47,760 bases of DNA from an uncultured Amaricoccus sp. (GCF_937891315.1 NZ_CALAGI010000042.1:1-47760); one strand, 5' to 3'. Shown: positions 1 to 7,943, numbered from the stretch's first letter. Notes: generated by a model not told the origin, from the sequence alone. Translations and numbers: made by a program.

Positions 1-2
1 AG

Positions 3-95
3 ATCGACCGGTCGAAATTCGGATCAACCGGTGGGTTGCCGGATGTCGCCGCCGTGCTGCCCGTGAACATTCACCTCGTCATGACCTCACGCTAG
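3..95 (+). CDS. YceI-family protein, C-terminal end only (partial)
   Basis: An open frame runs in from the left edge and stops at TAG 93-95. It encodes about 30 residues beginning IDRSKFG and ending VNIHLVMTSR. The DRSKFG segment followed by an alternating beta-strand tail resembles the last strands of YceI-type lipocalin-like periplasmic proteins. The cytochrome b561 gene starts 3 nt after the stop, and YceI genes are commonly paired with cytochrome b561 genes, as in yceJ-yceI of E. coli. Only the C-terminus is present, so the family call rests on a short match plus this context. Confidence 0.5.
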   Translation: MDRSKFGSTGGLPDVAAVLPVNIHLVMTSR

Positions 96-98
96 GGA

Positions 99-668
99 AT
101 GGGAGCGCGCGGCACCGCGACGGGTTGGGGCTGCGTCGCGCGGGCGTTCCATTGGGGGATGGCCGGGCTCATCCTCTTCATGCTCGGCCTCGGGGTCTAT
201 ATGGCCAATTTCGTCCCCGACCTCCTGCGTCAGTTCGAGCTCTTCCAGTTGCACAAGAGCTGGGGCTTCGTGATCTTCTTCCTCGCGCTCGCCCGGCTCG
301 GCTGGCGCCTGCTGGACCGGGCGCCGGAGGAGCCGGCGGGCATGCCGGCGTGGCAGCGCGTCGCCGCCCGCGCGTCGCACGCCGCTCTCTACGTCCTGAT
401 GCTGGCGATGCCGCTTTCCGGCTGGATCATGGTTTCCGCCTCGCCGGACGCCGATATCCTGGGGATCCGCAACATGGTGTTCGGGCTTTTCCCGATGCCG
501 GACCCCTGGGTGCCGGGAAATGCCGGACTCGAAACCGCCGCCGGCGAGTTTCACGCGGCGGCGGCGATCCTGCTGGCGGCGCTGCTTGTCATGCACGCCG
601 CCGCGGCGCTCTGGCATCATTTCGGCGCGCGGGACGCGGTCCTGCGCCGGATGGTGGTCGGCCGCTGA
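99..668 (+). CDS. Cytochrome b561 family membrane protein (YceJ-like)
   Basis: This 189-residue protein has about four transmembrane helices and the usual b561 layout. Candidate haem-ligand histidines lie in conserved contexts: His18 (RAFHW), His52 (LHKSWG), His94 (ASHAALY), His152 (EFHAA) and His166. Proteins of this family are di-haem quinol-linked electron carriers of the inner membrane. It directly follows the end of a YceI-like gene, consistent with a YceI-b561 operon in which the membrane cytochrome serves a periplasmic quinone-binding partner. No good Shine-Dalgarno lies before ATG 99, since the AGGGA abuts the start, so translation may be coupled to the upstream gene. Confidence 0.85.
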   Translation: MGARGTATGWGCVARAFHWGMAGLILFMLGLGVYMANFVPDLLRQFELFQLHKSWGFVIFFLALARLGWRLLDRAPEEPAGMPAWQRVAARASHAALYVLMLAMPLSGWIMVSASPDADILGIRNMVFGLFPMPDPWVPGNAGLETAAGEFHAAAAILLAALLVMHAAAALWHHFGARDAVLRRMVVGR

Positions 669-723
669 CAGCCGCCGACCTCTCGCCCGATGCGCTACGC
701 GGCCCCGTGCTCCACACGGATCG

Positions 724-1149
724 TCACGCCGCCGGATCGGACGTCGTCGCCATCTGCGAGCGGCTCGCCATGAACTGGTCGAACTCCGCCTGATCCTTCG
801 CGGCGCGCAGCTGGTCGAGGAAGCTGGTGAAAGCCGCGCGCTCCTCCTCGAGCCGCTTCAGCGTCTCCTCGCGATAGCTGTCGAAGGCGGTATTGCCGGT
901 GCGGCCGAAGTCGCGGTGACGGGCCGGGCCACGGCGGCCCCAGGAATTGCAGCGCATGCGTTTGCTCCAGATCATGTAGAAGAGAAAGGCGAGGCCGATC
1001 GGCCAGAAGAGGATGAAGCCAGCGACCATCGCGATGATCCAGGCCGCCCGCCCGCGTTCGTCGAGCCAGTCGCGGCACCGCTCGACAAAACCGCGAATCC
1101 GCCGCGGCCATTGCCCGTCCGGCGGGGACCATTCAGTGGTTGTGTGCAT
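724..1149 (-). CDS. DUF2852 domain protein, single-pass membrane protein
   Basis: This 141-residue protein has one strongly hydrophobic segment (about residues 35-57), followed by a basic stretch with SKRMRCNSWG and a charged C-terminal helix rich in Glu and Arg. This matches DUF2852 proteins, small alphaproteobacterial membrane proteins of unknown function. An in-frame ATG at 1185 would add 12 residues. The start at 1149 is preferred because GGGAG lies 6 nt before it and because the upstream ATG falls inside a palindromic operator-like sequence. It is co-directional with the TetR gene upstream, so repression by that protein is plausible but unproven. Confidence 0.8.
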   Translation of the reverse strand: MHTTTEWSPPDGQWPRRIRGFVERCRDWLDERGRAAWIIAMVAGFILFWPIGLAFLFYMIWSKRMRCNSWGRRGPARHRDFGRTGNTAFDSYREETLKRLEEERAAFTSFLDQLRAAKDQAEFDQFMASRSQMATTSDPAA

Positions 1150-1160
1150 CAAGCGCTCCC

Positions 1161-1185
1161 ATGTTAATGTGATTAACATTAACAT
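1161..1185. promoter_or_regulatory. 25-bp palindromic operator candidate upstream of DUF2852 gene
   Basis: The arms ATGTTAATG (1161-1169) and CATTAACAT (1177-1185) are perfect inverted repeats of 9 bp around a 7-bp spacer. The site is strikingly A+T-rich in a G+C-rich region and lies 11 bp upstream of the DUF2852 start. The TetR-family gene ends just upstream on the same strand. Size and symmetry fit a TetR dimer site; the binding itself is inference. Confidence 0.6.
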
Positions 1186-1242
1186 AGATGGAAAACCCGG
1201 TCCCGTCCGTCAAGAGCCCCGTTCAAATATTCGGAAAGGCCC

Positions 1243-1872
1243 TCAGCGGGGGATGAGGCCGAGGCCGCGCAGATAGATCCCGGTGCCACTTTCCAGCATT
1301 TCGTCGGCCGAGAAGGGGGCGCGGGCGCCGGGCTGGCCGCGGGCGAAGAGCTCGACCACGCCATGGCTCAGCGCCCAGATGTGATTCGCCACCATGGTCG
1401 CCGGCGGTCGCCGATCCACGGGCAGCTGCTCCGACAGGTTGGCGGCCGCCCGCGCGAGGACCGACATCGCCCGGGAGGCGGCGAGTGCCAGGTCGGGATT
1501 GGCGGCGATCGACACCCGCGCCCCGAACATGGCATCGTAGTGCCCGGGATTGGTGCGCGCGAAGGTGAGATAGGCCCGTCCCGCCGCCGAGAAGGACGAC
1601 AGCGGCGAGGGCCGACCCTCGTCGAAGGCGCGCTCCAACTGCTCGCCGAAGATGACGAAACCCTGGCGGGCCACCTCCTCGATCAGATCCTCGCGGTTGC
1701 GGAAATGCCGATAGGGCGCCGCCGGGCTCACGCCGGCCGCGCGCGCCGCCTCGGCGAGGGTGAAGCCGAGCGGCCCCTTTTCCTCGATCAGCGCGAGGCT
1801 CGCCTCGACCAGGGCCTGGCGCAGGTTTCCGTGGTGATAGGGTTTGCGCGCCTCGGGTTCGGTGTCGGCCAT
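1243..1872 (-). CDS. TetR/AcrR family transcriptional regulator with WHG domain
   Basis: The protein has 209 residues. The N-terminus (about 10-60) contains a TetR helix-turn-helix: GNLRQALVEASLALIEEKG, then TLAEAARAAGVS, then YRHFRNREDL. The C-terminal ligand domain has the W-x-x-x-H-G signature in IWALSHGVVEL that gives WHG-domain TetR proteins their name. These are one-component repressors responding to small molecules. The gene lies 93 nt upstream of the DUF2852 gene, with a perfect palindrome between them, so DUF2852 is the obvious candidate target. Nothing in the sequence identifies the ligand. Confidence 0.9.
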   Translation of the reverse strand: MADTEPEARKPYHHGNLRQALVEASLALIEEKGPLGFTLAEAARAAGVSPAAPYRHFRNREDLIEEVARQGFVIFGEQLERAFDEGRPSPLSSFSAAGRAYLTFARTNPGHYDAMFGARVSIAANPDLALAASRAMSVLARAAANLSEQLPVDRRPPATMVANHIWALSHGVVELFARGQPGARAPFSADEMLESGTGIYLRGLGLIPR

Positions 1873-1916
1873 GGGCCGGATCTAGCCGCCGGATCCGACC
1901 GGGGCAAGCGCGGGTC

Positions 1917-2183
1917 TCAACTCGATTCGCCGAAGCGGCCGCGGACCAGCTCGCGCAGCGCCGCGGCCAGCGGTTCTGCCTCCGGTCCCTCGACGCGGAT
2001 GTCGATGGAGGTGCCCTTGGCGGCGGCGAGCATCATCAGTCCCATGATACTGTCGCCCGAGACGTCCATTCCGTCGCGGCTGACCCGGGCGCTGGCATCG
2101 AACCGCTCGACGGTCTCGACGAACTTGGCCGAGGCACGTGCATGCAGTCCCTTGTCATTCACGATGAATAGGGTGAACAGCAT
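1917..2183 (-). CDS. ptsH: HPr phosphocarrier protein of the PTS phosphorelay
   Basis: This 88-residue HPr has His14 in GLHARAS, the site phosphorylated from PEP via enzyme I, and Ser45 in GDSIMGLM, the regulatory site modified by HPr kinase. The start at 2183 was chosen because the family begins a few residues before the His14 loop and because GAGGA lies just upstream; a longer frame adds 21 basic residues with no family match. It is the last gene of the cluster hprK-rapZ-EIIA-HPr. In alphaproteobacteria without sugar-specific permeases these proteins form a regulatory phosphorelay rather than a transport system. Confidence 0.95.
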   Translation of the reverse strand: MLFTLFIVNDKGLHARASAKFVETVERFDASARVSRDGMDVSGDSIMGLMMLAAAKGTSIDIRVEGPEAEPLAAALRELVRGRFGESS

Positions 2184-2208
2184 TCCGTCCTCGGATTTGC
2201 GAGCGGCG

Positions 2209-2622
2209 TCAGAGCGCGATCGGCGTCCTGTCCGGCCCGAAGCCATCGACGGAATTGATGTATTTGCGGCCGGCGTTCAGGGCCGAGGCGCAGGCATCGC
2301 CGAGCGACATGCGCCGGGCCTTGGCGAGCTTGACGAGGAGGGGCAGGTTGGCGCCGTAGAGCACGGCCCGGCCGGACTTCTTGCAGGCGCCGACCGCGAG
2401 GTTGGACGGCGTCGAGCCGAACATGTCGGTCACCACCACCACGCCATGGCCGGCATCGACGGATTCGGCCGCGGCCTCGATCTCGGCTTGCTTCTTGGTA
2501 CAATCATCTTCGGGGCCAATGGATACCGCCACGGTCCCCGGATGCTTGCCCACGATATGCTCCATCACGGCGAGATACTCGCCAGCGAGGCCGCCATGGG
2601 CGACGATAACTATTCCGATCAC
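2209..2622 (-). CDS. PTS EIIA component, mannose family
   Basis: This 137-residue protein begins with the EIIA(Man) fold and has the phosphorylatable His9 in the IVAHGG motif. A conserved DMFGSTPSN loop lies in mid-protein. It accepts phosphate from HPr. No EIIB, EIIC or EIID gene is nearby, so a regulatory role is likely, as for other alphaproteobacterial PtsM/ManX-like proteins. Its ATG overlaps the rapZ stop by 4 bp (ATGA), and HPr follows after 25 nt, so the three genes are probably translated from one message. Confidence 0.93.
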   Translation of the reverse strand: MIGIVIVAHGGLAGEYLAVMEHIVGKHPGTVAVSIGPEDDCTKKQAEIEAAAESVDAGHGVVVVTDMFGSTPSNLAVGACKKSGRAVLYGANLPLLVKLAKARRMSLGDACASALNAGRKYINSVDGFGPDRTPIAL

Positions 2623-3554
2623 GCTACACCCATCCCCAGACCCAAAGCGGCGCCACCAGGCGTTCGCTCGAGGTCCCTATGCCGAATAGACACCCGCCAA
2701 CCATCCTCCGCAAGCGTTTTCGCCAGCGCCTCGACCAGCACGACGGAGCGGTGTTTCCCTCCGGTGCAGCCCATTCCCAGTCCGAAATAGCTCTTTCCCT
2801 CGGCCCGATAGGCGGGCAGCAGGAACCGCAAGAGGTCGATGAGCCGCGCATAGAACGGGCCATAGCCCGGGTCCGCGGCGACGAAGGCCGCGACAAGCGG
2901 GTCGCGGCCATCAAGGGGGCGAAGTGCTTCGTCCCAGTGCGGATTGCGCAGGAACCGCACGTCGATCACCATATCGACGCCGCGGGGCGTACCGCGCTTG
3001 TAGGAAAAGGACTGCAGCGACACCGCCAGCGTCTCGGCGCCATCCTCCTGCCCGAACAGCCGCTCCATCTCGGCGCGAAGGTCGTGCGGGGTGAGCGCGC
3101 CGGTGTCGATCAGCACGTCCGCCCGGGCGCGCAGCGGCGCCAGCAGAGATATCTCCCGATCGATGCCGACCTGCGGTGTCTCGTGCGGACTGAGCGGATG
3201 GCGCCGGCGCGTCTCGCTGTATCGGCGGATCAATGTTCCCGCGTCGCAGTCGAGATAGACAAGCGTCGGCGCGCGACCGACCAGCCCCGCGATCTCCTCA
3301 AGCAACGCTGTCAGGCGGTCGATGGCGAATTCGCGGTTGCGGGCATCCACGCCGACAACGACCGGCCGCGTCAGCGGCGGTCCCGCGAACAGCCGCGGAA
3401 GGAAGGAAAGCGGAAGGTTGTCAATGGCCTCGAACCCGAGATCCTCGAGCGCCCGTATGGCCGTGGAGCGTCCCGCACCGGCCGGCCCCGTCATGATGAC
3501 GATGTCATGCGCCGAAGTGTTGGCAGCTTCCCTGGGGCGGACTGCGTCGGTCAC
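2619..3554 (-). CDS. rapZ: RapZ-family RNase adapter / nucleotide-binding protein
   Basis: The 311-residue protein has the two-part RapZ layout. The N-terminal P-loop domain has GPAGAGRST at 23-31, in which Arg replaces the usual Walker Lys as in many homologs. The C-terminal domain has the GCTGGKHRSV signature. In enterobacteria RapZ senses glucosamine-6-phosphate and directs RNase E to the sRNA GlmZ; in alphaproteobacteria the target is unknown. Its position between hprK and EIIA is the conserved alphaproteobacterial arrangement. It overlaps the EIIA gene by 4 bp. Confidence 0.93.
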   Translation of the reverse strand: MTDAVRPREAANTSAHDIVIMTGPAGAGRSTAIRALEDLGFEAIDNLPLSFLPRLFAGPPLTRPVVVGVDARNREFAIDRLTALLEEIAGLVGRAPTLVYLDCDAGTLIRRYSETRRRHPLSPHETPQVGIDREISLLAPLRARADVLIDTGALTPHDLRAEMERLFGQEDGAETLAVSLQSFSYKRGTPRGVDMVIDVRFLRNPHWDEALRPLDGRDPLVAAFVAADPGYGPFYARLIDLLRFLLPAYRAEGKSYFGLGMGCTGGKHRSVVLVEALAKTLAEDGWRVSIRHRDLERTPGGAALGLGMGVA

Positions 3555-3592
3555 CTAAGTCCCTGCTTTCGAACATTGTCGGGCCCCGCGCG

Positions 3593-4021
3593 TCATTCCG
3601 GAATCCGTTCGCTGTTCTGCAACAAAAACATCAACGTCGGATCAAGATTTGGCAGGTCGCGGCCGAAAATCAACTCAACCCCCACTTCAAGATGTCGTAA
3701 TGCTCGCACCTGTGGCATTCGTGCCGCAGGTGCGAAGTCGAGATCGACCGCGAGGGTGACCACGGCCTCCGGAACGTGCGCCGCGCGGAGAAGGCCGACG
3801 CCGCGGGCCTCGATCATTCCGGCCAGCGCCGCCGGAGCGCTGGCGATCAGCGCGTCGCCTCGCCGGCGCAGACTCACCTGGTCGTCGGCGACCAGCGCCG
3901 CCCCGAGGGCGACGAGGCGCAGGGCGAGCGCGGATTTCCCCGCGCCCGATTGCCCGAGAATCAACAAGGCGCGCCCCTTGAGCGCGACGGCGGAGGCGTG
4001 GAGCGTGAGCGTTTCCATCAC
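3593..4021 (-). CDS. hprK: HPr kinase/phosphorylase, short alphaproteobacterial form
   Basis: The protein has 142 residues with Walker A GQSGAGKS at 23-30 and an ADDQ segment at 45-48, corresponding to the conserved acidic HprK motif. Firmicute HprK is about 310 residues; the N-terminal half is missing here, as is normal in alphaproteobacteria. It phosphorylates or dephosphorylates Ser45 of HPr. Two adjacent Met codons (4021 and 4018) could serve as start. In many relatives the chvI-chvG two-component genes lie directly upstream, but here the neighbour is pckA, read in the opposite direction. Confidence 0.93.
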   Translation of the reverse strand: MMETLTLHASAVALKGRALLILGQSGAGKSALALRLVALGAALVADDQVSLRRRGDALIASAPAALAGMIEARGVGLLRAAHVPEAVVTLAVDLDFAPAARMPQVRALRHLEVGVELIFGRDLPNLDPTLMFLLQNSERIPE

Positions 4022-4302
4022 CGACTCATCGATCGCCTTCGATCATGCCGCGGCGCAGCAAGTTGTTTCTGGGCAAAGCGAACGCAAGCGAACACCCATT
4101 TCAACATCATGAAACAATCTCACGGCGCTTTTTTGCCCCCTGAATTCCATTAAGTATATCGGGGGACGCGAAAGCCCGTCTTCCATGCTATACAGGTCCA
4201 CAGGGCTGGTTGTTGCGTATGCGAAGGTTTCCGGTCCGAATCTGAGGGTTTCACAGGCTGGCGCATGCTGCGATCCGGCCGTGTTCTGGGGAAATTCCGC
4301 AT
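4022..4302. promoter_or_regulatory. Divergent hprK/pckA intergenic region
   Basis: This 281-bp divergent spacer must hold promoters for both genes. It is A+T-richer than its surroundings. A weak pckA-directed candidate is TTGCCC-N16-TATATC around 4132-4159. No CDS is visible. In related genomes this is where chvI and chvG stand. Confidence 0.35.
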
Positions 4303-5913
4303 ATGACGATGGCGTTCAAGTCGATGGCAAAAACCGGTCCCGGCACTTCTCTGGCGGAGACCGGATTCCCCGGCGTCGCCCATGTGCACTACAACCTTCT
4401 GGAGCCCGCGCTGGTCCAGCAGGCGATCGTTCGTGGCGAAGGCGAACTCGGCCAGGGTGGCGCTCTGCTCGTCAGCACGGGCAAGCACACCGGCCGCTCG
4501 CCAAAGGACAAGTTCGTTGTGCGCGAGCCTTCGGTGGAAGGTTCGGTCTGGTGGGAAAACAACGCGCCGATGGCGCCTGAGCACTTCACGATCCTGCTTG
4601 CCGACATGCGCGCCCATATTCAGGGCGGAGAACTCTTCGTACAGGATCTCTACGCCGGCGCCGATCCCGACTATCGTCTCAATGTCCGGGTGATCACCGA
4701 ACTCGCCTGGCACGGCCTTTTCATCCGCCACCTGCTGCGCCGCCCGGCGGAAGAGGAACTGGCGGGCTTCCTGCCGGAATTCACCATCCTGAACTGCCCG
4801 TCCTTCAAGGCGGATCCCGAGAAGCACGGCTGCCGCGGCGAGACGGTGATCGCCATCTCGTTCGAGCAGCGGCTGGTGCTGATCGGTGGAACGGCCTACG
4901 CCGGCGAGAACAAGAAGTCGGTCTTCTCGATCCTCAACTATCTTCTGCCCGAGAAGGGCGTGATGCCGATGCATTGCTCGGCGAACCATGCCAAGGGCGA
5001 CGAAAACGACGTCGCGGTGTTCTTCGGCCTGTCGGGCACCGGCAAGACCACGCTCTCGGCCGATCCGGCCCGCGTGCTGATCGGCGATGACGAACATGGC
5101 TGGTCGGACGCCGGAACCTTCAATTTCGAGGGTGGCTGCTACGCCAAGACCATCAATCTGTCGGCCGAGGCCGAGCCGGAGATCTATGCGACGACAACGC
5201 GCTTCTCGACGGTCGTCGAGAACATGGTCTACGATCCGCGCAGCCGCGCGCTCGATTTCAACGACGACAGCCTGACGGCGAACACCCGCTGCGCCTATCC
5301 GCTGGAAGCGATCTCGAACGCCAGTGTCACCGCGCGCGGCGGGCAGCCGAAGAACATCGTGATGCTGACCTGCGACGCCTTCGGTGTCCTGCCGCCGATC
5401 GCGCGGCTCACGCCGGCGCAGGCGATGTATCACTTCCTGTCGGGCTTCACGTCCAAGGTGGCGGGGACCGAGCGTGGTGTGACCGAGCCGCAGCCGACCT
5501 TCTCGACCTGCTTTGGGGCGCCCTTCATGCCGCGCCGGCCGGAGGTTTACGGGGCGCTGCTGCGCGACCGGATCGCCGAGGCCGGCGCTTCCTGCTGGCT
5601 GGTCAATACCGGCTGGACCGGTGGCGCCTATGGGACCGGCAAGCGCATGCCGATCGCCGCGACCCGGGCGCTCCTGACCGCCGCCCTGAACGGCAGCCTG
5701 AACGGCGCGACCTTCCGCACGGATCAGAATTTCGGCTTCGAAGTGCCGGTCGAACTCGACGGCGTCGATGCCGCCCTGCTCGATCCGCGCGATACCTGGG
5801 CCGATCCCGATGCCTATGACGCGCAGGCCAAGAAGCTGATTGCGATGTTCTCCGCGAACTTCGGCCAGTACGCCCAGCATGTCGAGGACGACGTCCTCGC
5901 CGTCGCCATCTGA
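4303..5913 (+). CDS. pckA: Phosphoenolpyruvate carboxykinase (ATP)
   Basis: This 536-residue enzyme decarboxylates and phosphorylates oxaloacetate to PEP, the entry step of gluconeogenesis. Motifs seen are RSPKDKF (65-71, substrate loop), the kinase P-loop GLSGTGKTT (242-250) and the metal-binding GDDEHGW (261-267). These identify the ATP-dependent class and the length is typical. GGGGA lies 10 nt before ATG 4303. A strong intrinsic terminator follows. It is divergent from the hprK phosphorelay cluster, a link between carbon-flux regulation and gluconeogenesis that is conserved in alphaproteobacteria. Confidence 0.97.
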   Translation: MTMAFKSMAKTGPGTSLAETGFPGVAHVHYNLLEPALVQQAIVRGEGELGQGGALLVSTGKHTGRSPKDKFVVREPSVEGSVWWENNAPMAPEHFTILLADMRAHIQGGELFVQDLYAGADPDYRLNVRVITELAWHGLFIRHLLRRPAEEELAGFLPEFTILNCPSFKADPEKHGCRGETVIAISFEQRLVLIGGTAYAGENKKSVFSILNYLLPEKGVMPMHCSANHAKGDENDVAVFFGLSGTGKTTLSADPARVLIGDDEHGWSDAGTFNFEGGCYAKTINLSAEAEPEIYATTTRFSTVVENMVYDPRSRALDFNDDSLTANTRCAYPLEAISNASVTARGGQPKNIVMLTCDAFGVLPPIARLTPAQAMYHFLSGFTSKVAGTERGVTEPQPTFSTCFGAPFMPRRPEVYGALLRDRIAEAGASCWLVNTGWTGGAYGTGKRMPIAATRALLTAALNGSLNGATFRTDQNFGFEVPVELDGVDAALLDPRDTWADPDAYDAQAKKLIAMFSANFGQYAQHVEDDVLAVAI

Positions 5914-5952
5914 TCCGGTCGGATCACTCGCCCGGGAACACGGGCGGCATCC

Positions 5953-5983
5953 AAACCCGGAGCCTCGAGGCTCCGGGTTTTTC
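5953..5983 (+). terminator. Intrinsic terminator after pckA
   Basis: A perfect 14-bp inverted repeat (arms 5953-5966 and 5967-5980, centred on CTCGAG) is followed by T residues and TTCGTTTT. It lies 40 nt after the pckA stop. Confidence 0.9.
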
Positions 5984-6122
5984 GTTTTCGCGCTTTCGGA
6001 CCACGCGCGCCGATCGGCGCTTGCGCGGTTGTCGAGCCCGACCGTGACCGCCCGCGCATCGAGCCCGCCGCCGGCGCGTACGACCTCGACGCCGCGCGCA
6101 CCGTCCGGGTTCCGCGGCGCGT
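5984..6122. other. Intergenic stretch without recognisable gene
   Basis: Between the pckA terminator and the 101-bp repeat I see no convincing CDS, RNA or operator. Short open frames exist on both strands but match nothing I recognise. Confidence 0.5.
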
Positions 6123-6223
6123 GAGCGGAAGCCGATCCGGCAGAGCCGGTCCGTCCACCCCAGAGTCTTGATTTGACGCAATATCTTGACCACAGGACGA
6201 TTCCGTCTGGTTGGATATCGCGC
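6123..6223. repeat. 101-bp dispersed repeat, copy 1
   Basis: This aligns without gaps to 15590-15690, with 85 of 101 positions identical by hand count. The right half can fold: the GCAATATC and GGATATCGC arms flank an inner GACG/CGTC stem. The left half has a second stem around CCGGCAGAGCCGG. It ends exactly at the stop codon of the minus-strand FAD oxidoreductase gene. Confidence 0.8.
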
Positions 6224-7506
6224 TAGAAGCGCTCGCCCGTGAAATGTGCGATCTGGGCGCCGGCTTCGTAAAAGGCTTCCTTTGCCACGCGGAAGGACCG
6301 TGCCCCGGGTTCGGTCAGCGGCAGCGGCAGTTCCCCGTCCCCGACGCGGCCCATGACATATCCGGCGAGGACCTGCCCGAAGGCGGTGCCGGGCGCGATG
6401 CCGCGGCCGTTGTAGCCGCTGAAGCCGATGACATTCTCCGCGAACCGGTGAAAGCGCGGCACCGCGTCCGAGGTCATGCCGATCTGGCCGTACCAGCCGG
6501 TTTCGAAGGCAACATGCCCGAGCCGCGGGAAGATCCGCTTGAGCGCCCGCCGCGCCCAAGCCGGATGGATGACCTGGCCGGTATTGCGCAGCGCCCCGAC
6601 GCTGCCGAAAACCAGCCGGCCGCTCTGATCCATGCGGAAGGAGGAAAGGATCTCCCGCGTATCCCAGCAGCCTTCGCCGCCGGGCAGGATCGAAGCCCGA
6701 AGGTCGCCGGAGAGCGGAGCGGTCGCGAGATTGAAATAGGGCAGGCGCACCTGCTCGTCGCGGACGACCTGCCAGGGACCTTGGGAATAGGCGTCGGTCG
6801 CGACGACGATCCAGTCGGCGGTGACCGAGCCGCCGGCGGTCCTCACGTGCCACGCGGCGCCGCGCCGCTCGGTCGAGACGGCGGGGCTGCCGGTATGGAT
6901 GCGCGCGCCCGCGGCGATCGCGGCGGCGGCGAGCCCGCGCGCATAGGCGAGCGGCTGCAGCGTGCCGGCCCGCGGGTCGAACAGCGCACCGGCATAGGCG
7001 TCCGAGCCGGTGCGTCGGCGGGTTTCGTCCGCGTCGAGAAGCCTCAGTGGCGCGCCCCGCGCCGTCCATTGCCGGTGCCGGGTCCGCAATTCCTCGAGAC
7101 CGTGGCCGCCCACCGCGAGATGCAGCGTACCACTCCTTTCGAGCTCGCAGGCGATTCCGCGACGCTCGACCACGTCGCGCACGAGAAGGGGCGCGTCGGA
7201 CAGGAGCGCGAGGCAGCGCTCGCCATGCTCGGCGCCGAGCACGCCGGCGACGTCGTCGGGCATGACCCACAGGCCGCCGTTGATCAGTCCGACGTTCCGG
7301 CCGGACGCGCCGAAACCGATCTCGACCGCTTCGAGCAGGACGCAACGTACGCCCGCCTCGGCGAGAAACAGCGCCGCGGCGAGCCCGGTGTAGCCGCCAC
7401 CGACAATGACGACGTCGGCAGCGGTGCTTTCGCGGAGTGCGCCGGTCGGCGGCGCGGGCGGGGCCGTTCGCTCCCAGAGGCCATGCGACCTTGGGTCGTT
7501 CAACAT
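6223..7506 (-). CDS. FAD-dependent amine oxidoreductase (DadA / PuuB-like)
   Basis: This 427-residue protein has the DAO-fold FAD-binding motif VVIVGGGYTGLAAA at about 32-45, the GASGRN segment that contacts FAD near residue 67, and a C-terminal GFSGYNGRGIAPGT loop near the flavin. This order is typical of gamma-glutamylputrescine oxidase, glycine oxidase and related FAD oxidases of secondary amines. The first about 25 residues, with WERTAPPAP before the Rossmann motif, favour the PuuB/OrdL-type subgroup. No puuA, puuC or transporter gene adjoins, so the substrate cannot be assigned. The 101-bp repeat immediately follows its stop. Confidence 0.85.
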   Translation of the reverse strand: MLNDPRSHGLWERTAPPAPPTGALRESTAADVVIVGGGYTGLAAALFLAEAGVRCVLLEAVEIGFGASGRNVGLINGGLWVMPDDVAGVLGAEHGERCLALLSDAPLLVRDVVERRGIACELERSGTLHLAVGGHGLEELRTRHRQWTARGAPLRLLDADETRRRTGSDAYAGALFDPRAGTLQPLAYARGLAAAAIAAGARIHTGSPAVSTERRGAAWHVRTAGGSVTADWIVVATDAYSQGPWQVVRDEQVRLPYFNLATAPLSGDLRASILPGGEGCWDTREILSSFRMDQSGRLVFGSVGALRNTGQVIHPAWARRALKRIFPRLGHVAFETGWYGQIGMTSDAVPRFHRFAENVIGFSGYNGRGIAPGTAFGQVLAGYVMGRVGDGELPLPLTEPGARSFRVAKEAFYEAGAQIAHFTGERF

Positions 7507-7582
7507 GGTTTCAGATCCTCGCGGATGGGCCCGGGGAAAATGTACGAGGCGCCGCCGCGGAATGGAACGTCATTGTGCCCGT

Positions 7583-7900
7583 CTAACCCGGCACGCCGCC
7601 GGCCGGACCGCGTCGGCGGAAAGGCACCCGGTGGCGGAGGAAGAAGCGCGCCATCTCGCGCGAGGCGTCGGGGCCGGCGGGTTCGGTGAAGCGGCCGGCC
7701 CGGCCGCCGCCCGACCAGCCATGGCCAGCGCCGATCACCAGCCAATGCTCGCAAAAGGATTTCGATCCGGCGCCCCGATGCGTGGTCCGCACATATTCCC
7801 GCCCGCCGGACGACCGCCCGCGCTTCTCCACCCGCCGCGGCGCCGGATAGGCGCCGACCGCGCGGGCGATCAGCGACCGACCGTTGCGCGGATTGGTCTT
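7583..7900 (-). pseudogene. PHB depolymerase/LpqC-type esterase, 5'-truncated remnant
   Basis: In this minus-strand frame the translation contains YVRTTHRG, then CEHWLVIGAGHGWSGG, then GPDASREMARFFLRHR. This is the C-terminal third of PHB-depolymerase-family esterases, including the catalytic His in GAGHGWSGG. A TNPRNG segment upstream matches the region after the catalytic Asp. The homology stops near 7900: no GGCSAGG-type serine motif is found and the sigma-factor gene occupies the space beyond. I read it as a decayed remnant of a longer gene. Confidence 0.65.
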
Positions 7901-7943
7901 GATCGCGGCCGGGCCCTGGGTTTCATGGTCGGGATTGTTCCAT

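Noticed and set aside
5984..6122. Short frames between the pckA terminator and the repeat
   Set aside because: No start with a ribosome site and no recognisable motif.
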